From positions 7,688,001 to 7,752,000 of the forward strand of contig OY744463.1 of NCBI GenBank assembly GCA_963556145.1: a stretch of DNA of 64,000 nt, given 5' to 3'. The notes beneath the pieces were generated by a model. It did not search any database, was not told where the DNA came from, and saw nothing but the letters and a program-made list of their open reading frames with translations. This document shows positions 44,726-55,290 of this stretch, one piece after another. Made by a program: the position numbers and the translations under genes. The first letter of the stretch is position 1. Each line of letters begins with the position of its first letter. The DNA comes from Hygrocybe punicea. Its lineage: Eukaryota > Basidiomycota > Agaricomycetes > Agaricales > Hygrophoraceae.

Positions 44726-45062
44726 CACATCAGGACTTTCTACATTTAGTCGGGATCTAAAGTGATTTCTAAAGTTAGCACCAAAATATAATCTTTAGAT
44801 TTACATTTAGGCCTAGCCTAAATATTGAATTTAAGTCACAAATAAATGTATATCTAAATTATTTATTTATTTTCATCTTTAGGTTATCCTTGCAATCAAA
44901 ATAATTGTCAGATCTAAATTGTAAGGGGAAAGTATAATTTAGTTTCAAGTTTACTCAAATTTCTAGTCCAAATTTAGGCATCACTTAGAGGCAGGCCAAA
45001 ATTAAAACTTTCGGTAGCATTAAAATAATAAATTTAATAGTTATCAAAATGTAAGATTGCAG
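44726..45062 (+). repeat. Left long inverted repeat
   Basis: AT-rich arm; complement of 50105-50463 with small indels. Confidence 0.85.
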
Positions 45063-45107
45063 CAGCTATTTAAATCCAAAGGTTGTTTGTTAGATCTAAA
45101 GCTATTG

Positions 45108-45200
45108 CCCACGCCATCGCCCACTCGTCACCCGCCCATCGCCCGCCTGCCGCCTGCCCACCACCCACCCATCACCCACCTGCCACCCAGCCATCACACT
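45108..45200. repeat. C-rich imperfect repeat (CCCACCCATC-like)
   Basis: Short CCGCC/CCACCCATCACC units; related words recur at 45270-45310 and, as the complement, at 50015-50075. Confidence 0.6.
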
Positions 45201-45689
45201 GCTGTGCAGTTGGTGCCATTGTCATTTCCCACAGGCTTTGAGGGTGCCCCACTACTCACCAATGTTAATTGATGCACCTGCCCATCACCTACTTGCCATC
45301 CACCCATTGCCTGCCCACCTCCCAATCATGACCTCATGAGCCCAGCTCCAATGTCAATTGATGTGGTGGTGGGGTTCGTGAGGTGATGACAGAGGTAGGG
45401 GGAGAGGCAGGTGGGGGAGATGGCAGGGCAGGGGCACAACAGGATGAGGGCAGGGAGATGGCGGGGGCACGATAGGATGGGAGGGTGGGCAACTAGGGAG
45501 TGGGAGATGGTGTGGTGAGGGAGATGGTGTGGGCAGGGATTATGTTGGAGAGATGGTGTGGGCAATGAGGGAGTGGGAGGGTGAGGAGATGGCATGGGCA
45601 TGGGTGAGGGAGATGGCATCGGTGTGGACGAGGGAGATGGCGTGGGCAGGGGGAGATGATGGGATGTGAGGGTGGGGAGATGGTGTGGG

Positions 45690-45780
45690 CGACAAGAGCG
45701 TGGCATGGGCGACAAGAGCGTGGCGTGGACGACAAGGGCGTGGCATGGGTGATGAGGGCGTGGCATGGGCGACGAGGTGT
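45690..45780 (+). repeat. 20-bp minisatellite, about 4.5 copies
   Basis: Units like CGACAAGAGCGTGGCATGGG start at 45690, 45710, 45730, 45750 and 45770. G-rich looser repeats (GGGAGATGGTGTGGGC) extend the tract from about 45370 to 45800. Long frames across it are compositional. Confidence 0.85.
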
Positions 45781-46454
45781 GGCCTGGGTGTGGGAGATGG
45801 CGAATGTGAGGAGAGATGGCGACGAGGATGAGGGACATTGCCGTGTGGTAGAGATCTCGTCGTTCCGTGGGGCTGTCGCCATCCTCCTGTCATTTGTGAT
45901 GATGATGATGGTAGTGGCTGCAGCCATCGTCTTGTTGCCGTCCTCCCTTCATCGTCGTCCGCTCCGATCGGCTACTTTGGGGGGCAATAGCGCACATCAT
46001 TGTGCGCTGTGATCCCCATTCCACCACCATTGTCACCGCCGTTGCCCTGCCACTGCCAGTTGGAAGTGGAGGTCGTCATCGCCATCGTCCTGCAGCTGTT
46101 CAGTGGTTGCAATGGGGTGATGGTTGGCAGCGGGTGGTGAGTGCCTGCCGCTGCCATCGTCCCCTCGTGGCCATAGTGGGGACCATTTGGCCCTCATTGT
46201 TGCCACCGTTGGATTGATGATGGACGGTGGGTGGAAGGTGTGGTGGGCAATGGGTGGATGATCAGCCGATGGTGTCTGACGAAGTAGTCAGCGGGCGACA
46301 AGAAGTGTCAGGCGATAGAGACATACCTTGGCCGGAGAGTTGGTGCACAACTCCTCCGGCCTCGCTGATGATCACTGTCATTTCCATTGTCGTTGTCGCC
46401 GTTGCTATCATTGTCGTTATTGTCGCTGTTGTTGTTGTTGTTGTTGTTGTCCCT

Positions 46455-49400
46455 TCGTCGTTAGTGTATGTCACAGGTGTGGGTTTACCTGCGGTGTCAC
46501 AGGTACAGGTGCCACAGGTTCAGGTATGGTGTTAAATTTTTCCACCTGCCGGCACACCGGACCTGTTACCGCGGGTTCACGGTTTTGTCATGGTCACACA
46601 GTGACACCTTTGTTTGTCGACACCTCAGTTTGTTTGTCGTCACTGACGACTCGGAGATCCATCGTCTCGTTGCTGGATTCAGGACTTTATGCCTTCAATG
46701 GCCAGCGACAGCCCTCCATCACCGGATCCTGATGATTGGGTACCAAGCACTGGCAACATAATTGCGGTGTGTGCGACTAGCGTCTTGTCTTCTCAGATCG
46801 TTTTTTTCCAGCCTTGTCTCGCCCAAGTCGATATCATGCTCTCGATCATCAATTGTAGCCCTGTCTCACAGCACTCACATGTATCTCTTATTGTGTCTCA
46901 TTTTCTTAACATTGTGCTTGGATCAGCGGTGGGTGTTTCGCTCTCTCAAGACTGACAATTGGGCTTATCAATACCAAGCAGCATCTCTCCACTCCATTAT
47001 TGTATGGCGCCATGGGCCCCCTTTCGACCCGAGCCTTGATAAAGCCGTTGGCCGTGTTTACTGCTCCCCATCCAATCATGGCCTGTCCCAGCTCAGCTAC
47101 TGCTCGCTCTGAATCACCCCCACTCTCTATACCTGTCAGCGATGATGAAGTTCAATCTGTTCAAGCCTCAGAAGGCACAGAAAAGGAGACAGATGAGCAG
47201 GAACTCGGTGAGTATGACTTTGGCTCGTTTCGAGTGCTGCTAATGCCTGGGGATCATCAGCTCGTCTCAAAGAGTCTTGGCGCTCGCCCGTTTACCAATT
47301 TTTCAATAGCAATGTCACTGCTGGCTACGAAAAAGGACGCAAGTATCATTTCTTCAAGTGTGCTACGCCGCGATGCCGCAACAAAGGTCTCCACAGCGTT
47401 CAGTGTTTCCAAGATTCGAAGGACTGCGGTGGGACATCCAATCTGAAGTCCCACGCCGTGCGATGCTTCGGTGAGGACGTCATTGATGCAGCGTTCGGTT
47501 CCAAACCGACACCTGTCAGTCGGGACGGTTCCATCTTTGCCAGCTTCGCCCGACAAGGCCAGGCACCTGTCAAAGTCACCCATCACGCGCATACCTCTGA
47601 AGAAACGCGAGCTCATCTTGCCCGCTGGTGTGTTGAAAGTGCCTGGCCCACCAAGATCGTTTCCGACCCTCAGTTCATCACAATGATGAAGGCTGGCCGT
47701 CCATCCACCGTCATTCCCTCTCCAGCTACTGTCAGATGGGACATCAAGGCAGCGTTTGAGCGGTGCCGTGAACGTATTGACAAGATTCTCAAGGAACACT
47801 CCGGCCAAGTCCACTTCGCTACCGATGCCTGGACGGCTCCCAATCATCGAGCCTTTGTGGCCTGGACTGTTCATCTCCACCATGATGGACATATTCTCAC
47901 TTTTCTTCTTGACGTAGTGGAGGTGCCAGAGTCCCACACGGGTGCTACTCTTGCGCGTGAGTTCCACGATATGCTCACAAGGCACGGTCTCAAGCACAAG
48001 GTCAGTGTGCCCATCTTTATTCACAAATGGGAATCTAAACTCGTCCCTCAGATACTTTCCTTTACAGCTGACAACGCTTCGAACAATCTCACGCAAGCGG
48101 CTAAACTGGATGGTCTCCCCAACTCCTTCGAGGCAGTCAATCAAATACGATGTTTCAATCACACGATGCATCTTTCAGCGGTGGCGCTCATAAAGTCATG
48201 CAGTGGCAATCAACGTGATGGCAAGACTGCCGATATAGCGGGAGGCAGTGAGGGCAGTGAGTTGCCGTTTGAAGGTGAAGATGCCAATGATGACGAACCC
48301 GAACCCGATGAGGCGTCCGATGCTGGCGATGACAATCCTGATGATGTGGATCCATTTGAGGAGCTGAACGAGGACGAAAGGGAAGAGCTTGAGAGCAACA
48401 CCGAGATGGTGACTGACGCTTTGCAGAATGTGAGTTGTTCTCAAAATGGCCATTCATACAGCTGATCTTGACTATTTGGTGCAAGGTGCGCAAGTTGTCC
48501 TTCGCGATCGTGAACTCTTCCACTATTGCCCTCCCCGCGTGGAAACAAGCGTGCCGTGATCACAAGTTACCCAAACGACTGATTCCTCATGATGTGAAGA
48601 TGAGGTGGAACAGTACCTACGATATGGTCTGTGTTGCCATCAAGTACCACGAGGCCATTGATGATGTCACAGGGAACAAACTTCTCAAACTATGCAAGCA
48701 TGAGTTGGAGGACGAGCACTGGATTGTTCTCAAGGACTTAGTGCGTGTTCTTAAGGTGAGCACCCAGTTTCCATACCCTCCAATCCATGCTGATGCTGTG
48801 TCAAGTTGTTCAAAGACGCAACACTATTCTTCTCCACCGACAACATCGAGACGATTGCTCACATCATCCCAATGATGGATCACCTTGATACCATGCTACA
48901 GGACTCGGCAACCGAGCCTCTCGCGCCAGCCATCAAGCATGCTCTGAAATTTGCTCGGAAGATTATTGACAAGTATTATGCGAAGACTGATCTCTCTAAT
49001 ATGTACCAAATTGCAATGGGTGAGTGCCCGTCTCCACCATGCCACTGTCACCATTCTAAGATTGTCTAGTGCTCCACCCCCAGATGAAGCTTTCCTACTT
49101 CCGCTCGCATGGGTGGGAACAAGCCTGGATCGAAACTGCTGAGGACATGGTTACTGAGGAATTCGTCAAGTATGACAAGCCTACGCAGCCGGCGGAAGCA
49201 ACCGACGCCGCTCATCAGGAGGAGATGGACCTTTTTGATATTCCCATGGACGCTGTGCCGACTGTATCGGAACTGAAGGTATATTTGTCCCAGCCAATCG
49301 AGAGGGTCAAAGACCCTATCGCGTGGTGGTGGGATCATCGTGCAGTGTTCCCAAGGCTCTCAGTCATGGCACTTGCTTATCTTAGTGCTCCTGGTAAGTG

Positions 49401-49920
49401 TTCTTGCCATGTGTTCATATATTCTCACACCCATGCTATACAGCTACCTCGACCGCAGTTGAGCGTGTGTTCTTGAAAGGCCGCCATCTTCTCCCATATA
49501 CCCGGAACAGGCTCTCTGCATCCTCGATCCGGGCATCGCTTTGTCTTGGAGATTGGTGCCGCAAAGATTTGGTAGTAATGTTGGATGTGATTGAGGCTGT
49601 ACAGCGTCGCAACGGTAAACATAAGAGGGTGGAGAGTGATGGCGAGGCGGCAACAGTGCCAACAGATGTGGAGACCGACAATTAGGTACAATGTGCCATG
49701 TCCGTTGATAGTCCGTTGATCGGTTATAAGTATTCATGCGCGTTCCCCGCGGTGTTTTCACATGGTGTCATACCCATGGTTTGTGCCTGAAACCCATGGT
49801 ATAAACCTGGACCTGTGTACACCTCACCTGTCACAGGTCTGGTGTTACAGGTGACAGGTGTGGTGTGTCAGGTTCACACCCTTGGTGTCACCTGTGTCAC
49901 ACACTATTCGTCGTCGTGTT
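46455..49920 (+). mobile_element. hAT DNA transposon, copy 2
   Basis: Around the transposase, GTGTATGTCACAGGTG (about 46463-46478) faces the complement of CACCTGTGTCACACAC (about 49888-49903), with similar outer bases, giving candidate inverted ends of about 20-25 bp. Subterminal CACAGGT words are dense at both ends. No exact 8-bp target duplication was recognised. The non-coding 5' stretch 46480-47077 and 3' stretch 49686-49900 are part of the element. Confidence 0.65.
47078..49685 (+). CDS. hAT transposase, 765 aa, seven exons, apparently intact
   Basis: Exons 47078-47207, 47261-48000, 48052-48429, 48486-48755, 48806-49019, 49070-49393 and 49444-49685 sum to 2,298 bp, with every junction in phase and no stop. 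Domains: Ser/acidic N-terminus; BED-type finger (FKCATPRC ... LKSHAVRC, about 47360-47470); a core with FATDAWTAPNHRAFVAW and SFTADNASNN; an acidic insert (48260-48420); MRWNSTYDM; PMMDHLDTM; WWDHRAVFPRLSVMALAYLS; and the C-terminal dimerisation motif TAVERVFLKGRHLL...TRNRL. The enzyme would cut and paste the element using an RNase H-like fold. It is the same family as the decayed gene at 7909-10852. The second intron (48001-48051) is 51 bp and stop-free, so retention would add 17 residues. An upstream ATG at 46689 could belong to an extra exon. Confidence 0.9.
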
Positions 49921-50104
49921 GTTTGTTGTTGTTGTGATTTGTGACTGAACACCTCGATCTGGAAACCCGCCGAAGTGAGTGAGAGGATGGGTGGGCGATG
50001 AGTGTGCCCGATAACGTGCACGTGGGCAGTGAGTGGGCAGCGAGTGGGCAGCGAGTGGGCGACGGGTGGGCGATAGGAGCGTACAATCACTTTAGTCCAG
50101 ACAG

Positions 50105-50463
50105 AATCTTAAATTTTGACAACTACCAAAATGGTACATTTTGATATCCATTAAATTAAATATTCTCATCCTGTCAAAATTATAAATTTCAGCTTGTCTT
50201 GAGGTGATGCCTAAATTTGGACTAGCAAACCTGTGTAAACTTGAATCTAAATTATACTTTCCCTCTACAATTTAGCACTGATAATTATTTTGATTGCAGG
50301 AGTGATTTAAAGGCAGGAGAAAATAATTAATTTGGACATTTATTTATTCATGACTTAAATTCAATATTTAGACTTGGCCTAAATTAAAATGTAAAGATTA
50401 TATTTTTCTGCTAACTTTAGAAATAACTTTAGATCCCGACTAAATGTTGAAAGTCCTGATGTG
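50105..50463 (-). repeat. Right long inverted repeat
   Basis: Complement of 44726-45062 with small indels; ends CCTGATGTG. Confidence 0.85.
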
Positions 50464-50464
50464 T

Positions 50465-50491
50465 TAGTATTGACTGTTGCCTCTATCCCAG
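50465..50491 (+). repeat. 27-bp direct repeat flanking the 5.7-kb unit, right
   Basis: Differs from 44664-44690 by a single A/G change. Confidence 0.85.
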
Positions 50492-51600
50492 TCCTACATG
50501 AGCTTAAGCCTTACCTTTCAATAGGTTATGAGCCCTGCTTCCTGACTGCCTATTACTGGTCTTTTGCTCTGTATCTGTTTTGGGATTCCCAGACAGTGTG
50601 GACAATCTCTGAGGACCTCTGAGGCTTCATTCTAGGTGTTCAAACACTAAGGAGACCTTTCTGCCTGTACTCCTGGTACTGACCGAAGTACTTTCCTTTT
50701 TGGGACATCCGCTCTCGCTCGTTTCGCTTCACGATCTCACGATTTCAATTCGCCCTTGTAGAGCCTTTCAAGAGCTCTCTGCTGGTCACTGCAGTTTGCA
50801 TTTTGGCCAAGCGGTTGTGGAGATATTGCCGTTTTAGTTTGAGGGTCACTTTTCCACGTTTCAGGCTTCTATCGAAGGAACCCCTGCTCAGATTTGCATA
50901 ATCCTAGGGACCGTTTTGAAGCCCTCGATCCCCCCTCTCTGCCCGTCCCGAAATCAAACGATTCGAACCATCCTATCCCGAGATATTCGCGTTTTCGTGA
51001 ATTTTCATTGCTTTGGTCATATCTCCTCACCTGCTCCACCAAATCTTTCAATCCTGCAGCCAATTTGGAGCGGATTTACTCCCTCTTTCTATCGGTACCA
51101 TTGCTGAATTAATCGACCGCTTCGTTCGCTCGAAAAACCCGATTTTACAACCATTTTTTCGGCATCTGGACTTCTCCTGCTCCCCTCATCTATCTGGGAC
51201 TTCTGGAAGTGTTTATGGAGTTGAGTATTATCATCCTTATCAGTTTTAGCTGTGGCTGTAGCGCTGCACACTGGTTTATTAAGAAGAGATTAGAACAAGA
51301 TGAATTGCAGAGAAGTGCTACTTCCCTGGGCTCTCTTTACGAGTGTTACCCCAGTTGCTTGTGATAAATCTAACAATCACTGCACCGCTCTCTGTAATAC
51401 AGTGTGTAGGGAGATTGGGCTGGCAGGTTTGCAGTTGCCTCCCCTTCCAACTGGAAGATTCTCCACTAACTACCCTGTTTGCATTGATTTTGTCTCTTTA
51501 AGAATAGACTGGTAGTGTGTGCTGGACCCACAGACAACTGAGTTTTGACTTCACTTCCTAACTCCTCCAGACATTCCATTTTCCGTGTTTGTGCATTTAC
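50492..51600. other. Leader sequence before Copia remnant; no gene seen
   Basis: 50700-51230 is richer in CpG than its surroundings and contains only short frames. It may be the LTR or gag-leader part of the Copia element, but no matching 3' copy follows 55290, so an LTR cannot be proven. Confidence 0.35.
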
Positions 51601-51603
51601 ACT

Positions 51604-54600
51604 ATGCCCTCTGATATCAAAAATATCTTTTCACCCTCACACCTACCTTCATCATATCATCAATCATCATCTCGCTCATGCAACTTCTGTGGTGGAACCT
51701 CTCATTATGAGAATCGCTGTTTTGCCAAGCAGAAAGCATCTGCTAGAGTGAAGAAGGAACTTTATGGGCCAGGTTTATCTTGAAAGCTGAGTCTCCATGA
51801 GACCTCGCTTCAGTCAGAGGAGAGCAATTTGTTGCACACCGAATTTGCTGGCCATGCCAGTGCTGTATCCATCACCAATCGTGTGAAATGGCTACAATCT
51901 CGAGCTTCTAGAGACTGGAATACTGACACTGGTGCCACATCTCACATGACCCCCCATCGAAACTGGTTTCGCTCCTACTCCCCACATGTCGTCCCTGTTC
52001 GCCTCGCTGACAACTCCATAATCTACTCTGCTGGATTGGGGTCTGTTGAATTTCAGCCAGTGATTGGTGGCAAAGTTGGGCGTCCAGTTGTTTTCCACGA
52101 TATCCTCCATGTACCTGACCTTGGCAGTAATCTCTTGTCCCTTTATCATCTTACATGTAAAAAGGGCTACAAGATTGCTATTGATAACGACTGAGTTTAT
52201 TTTCGTCACAATAATGAGCTCCACTTCACTGCCACAGTCACGGATGATAATATTGGATATCTGGATGGTCATGTCATGGTCCCTTGTCCCCAGTCAGCTC
52301 ATTTTGCCAGTACCTGTCCCCTGGATCTTACACTTTGGCATCATCGCTGCTCTCATCTCAACTTCACTGACCTCAAACAAATGCACTCCCACAAGCTCGT
52401 TTCTGGCATGGTTATCAACTCACAGAGTCTTCCTGACCCAATCTGTGAACCATGCATCCTTGGAAAGCAACACCATCATAATGTACCTAAAACCACTACT
52501 CGTCGAACCCAAGTGCTTGCGCTTGTTCACACTGACCTCAAAGGCCCTCTACCAGTCCAAACTTCTGAGGGCTATCATTATTGGCAGTGTTTTGTTGATG
52601 ACGCATCACAGTTCAAGGTTGTTCCTTTTCTAAAACGTAAAACAGAGGCACTTGTGGCATTTAAGCAATTTAAGGCATTTGCTGAGAAGGAGCTTGAGCG
52701 AAGCATAAAGATGACCAGGGATGACAAAGGAGGTGAATTTATCAGCCACGAGTATAACGACTTCTGTGCTGATGAGGGAATTCAATGTCAACATATGGAG
52801 CCTAATGAACCACACCAAAATGAAGTAGCTGAGCGCGCAAATCGAGAAATTGCTGCTGCTGCCACTACACTCCTAGTTCAGGCCAAACTCCCCCTCCTTC
52901 TGGAAGTATGCCGTTTCCATGTACATTCACATGAGCAACAGGACATCTACCTCTGCCTTAAATGGAGAGACGCCTTACTACCACTGGACAGGGAAAAAGC
53001 CAGACATCTCACACTTTTGTGTCTTTGGCTGCCTCGCATATGTGCTCATACATAAGGAGAAGAGAAAAGCTTTGCAACCTCACTCCAAAAAGTGCATTTT
53101 CATTGGCTACCCTGAAGGTGTTAAAGGCTGGCAATTTTGGGACCCAGTTGAGAAACGGATCATTATTAGCAGTCATGCAGTATTTGATGAGCGGTGCTTC
53201 CCTGGCAACTCTACTGCTGCCATTAATCTTATCTCTGTTCCTGATTCCCTCCAGCAACCTGATAATGTGCCTACAGAGGTGCTTCATCAAGGGGGAGATG
53301 AGGATAATGATGATGAAGCACCTGATCCTGCAGCTGAACCTGCACCTGCTCCTGAAGCAGATGCTGCACCTGATCCTGTTCCTATCATCCCAGAAGTTGC
53401 ACCTCCTCCAGAGGCTCCTGCTCCTGCTCCTGCTGCACCACCACCTGCCCAACGCCAAAATCCTCACAGAGCCAGTCGTTATCAAGGTTCTCTCAATGAA
53501 ACTCTCCTGAAGAAGAAATACACCTCTCTCCATGTGCCCTTGCCACCACCTATTATTCATCCCCCTCCAACTCCTGCTTCTTCTACCCCTGATCCACTTC
53601 TTATGTCTCCACCACCAGCACCTGCACCAGTTACTCCACCTATGTCACCCATTGCTGATTCTATGAGTGAAGATGAACTCTTGCTTAAAGATGAAAGTAA
53701 TGGTGAACTGGAATATGCAGACACTGTCAATGCTGGATTGGACCATCTTGTGAATGATCAAAGCTTTGATTATCTCACCATGGATCAAGCACTGGAGTAT
53801 GTCTTGAACACTTCTGAATGTGTCCTGAAGTCATCAACTCATGATGGTGAACCTGAGTCTTACTATGAGGCTATGACACATCCAGAAGAGGAGAGGAAAC
53901 TATGGCACAAGGCAGCGTTTGATGAGATCCAAGCGCTCATTGACAATGGGACTTTTGAGCTAGTTCAGCTTCCTCCTGGACGCAAAGCGATTGGCAGTCG
54001 CTGGGTGTTCAAAATCAAGAGGAATGCAGATGGTTCTATTGAGCATCATAAAGGCAGACTTGTTGCCCAAGGTTTTTCACAGCGCCCTGGATTCGATTTC
54101 ACAGAGACCTTTGCGCCTACACCCAAATGGGCTGCATTACGTGTTGTCCTAGCTTTGGCTGCACTGGAGGATCTCCATTTAGAGAGTGTAGACATTTCCT
54201 CTGCATTTCTCAATGGAACTCTAGATGAAGAAGTCTACATGTGCCAACCACAAGGATTTGTGGAAAAGGATAGCACTTGGGTCTGGCACTTGCAGAAATC
54301 ACTTTATGGGCTCAAACAAGCTGGTTGGTGCTGGCACAAAAAGCTGAATGAGGTGTTGGAACAACTAGGCTTCAGATGCATTGTCTGTGAACACAGCATC
54401 TGGATCTATCGTTGGGATGATACACGTATCATCATTCCAGTCTTCATTGATGATATGACTATTGCTGGCAAGAACAAGGAGGACATTGACCATGTCAAAG
54501 AGCAACTCAAGTCACACTTCAAATTATGGGATCTTGGACCTACCACTTGGCTACTGGGTGTTGAAATCATTCACAATCGCTCACAACACACTCTTGCACT

Positions 54601-55290
54601 TTCCCAGTGCCAATATATTCTCCACTGCTGGAACGCTTTCAATTCTCAGATTGCAACCCAGTATCTACTCCACTTGATCCTGGTCTCAGACTTGATAACT
54701 CCATGTCCCCTACCACAGCCCAAGACATTGATGCTATGCGCTCTGTCCCATATCTTCAAGCTGTTGGTTCCTTGATGTACCTTGCCATTGCCACTCGTCC
54801 AGACATTACCTATGCTGTTGGTGTCCTTGCACGCTTCAACAAAAACCCTGGCATGCAGCACTGGAAAGCAGTCAAGCACCTGTTTCGCTACCTCAAAGGC
54901 ACTTTGGATTACAAGCTCACTTATTCTCCTGACCCCAGCACAACTGAATTGTCCACCGCTTATACCGATGCTGACCATGCAGGTAATCCTAACAATGGGC
55001 GCTCCACTAGTGGTTATGTTGTAAAAATGGGTACTGGAGCTGTTAGCTGGTCCAGTAAGCTGCAGGGTATTGTTGCGCTATCCACCACCGAGGCCGAATA
55101 TGTTGCATCAACATCTGCTGGTCAAGAAATCCTTTGGCTACAAAATCTATTCACTGAACTAGGCTACACATTTTCCAAACCCTCTCCTCTATACATTGAC
55201 AGTCGGTCAGCTCTCTCTGTTGCCAAGAATCCAGAGCATCATGGTCACATGAAACAACTTGATCTACGATTCTATTACGAGTCCCTATAA
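51604..55290 (+). pseudogene. pol: Ty1/Copia gag end and pol polyprotein (broken)
   Basis: Gag zinc knuckle CNFCGGTSHYENRC (about 51680-51720); protease DTGATSHM (about 51920); integrase with HHCC finger (WHHRCSHLN ... CEPC, about 52340-52460) and a D-D-E core (LVHTDLKG, TRDDKGGEF, NEVAERANR); reverse transcriptase with IGSRWVFKIK, SAFLNG and the catalytic FIDDM (about 54450); RNase H with YTDADHAG and STTEAEYVA. This order (integrase before RT) is diagnostic of Copia. Lesions: a frame break after the knuckle (about 51780); TGA at 52192-52194; a 1-base deletion in the C run near 52887, shifting into WKYAVSMYIH; and a frame change near 54630. The end stops at 55290 soon after HMKQLDLRFYYES, short of the usual C-terminus. 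N-terminal gag is missing. Confidence 0.92.

Larger units (their letters stand above)
44726..50463. mobile_element. 5.7-kb unit with long (about 340-360 bp) inverted repeats
   Basis: The left repeat (44726 to about 45062) and right repeat (about 50105-50463) are inverted copies, starting CACATCAGGACTTTC and ending GAAAGTCCTGATGTG. Long common runs such as GATGCCTAAATTTGGACTAG and TAGATCCCGACTAAATGT leave no doubt. Between them lie a C-rich tract, a minisatellite and hAT copy 2. No gene of the outer element itself was recognised, so the hAT may have inserted into a non-autonomous long-inverted-repeat (Mutator-like or foldback) element. The outer 27-bp direct repeats are too long for an ordinary target duplication. 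Confidence 0.7.

Noticed and set aside
45326..45927. Long minus-strand Pro/His/Ser-rich frames
   Set aside because: Overlapping frames in several registers over a G-rich minisatellite; no sign of coding selection.
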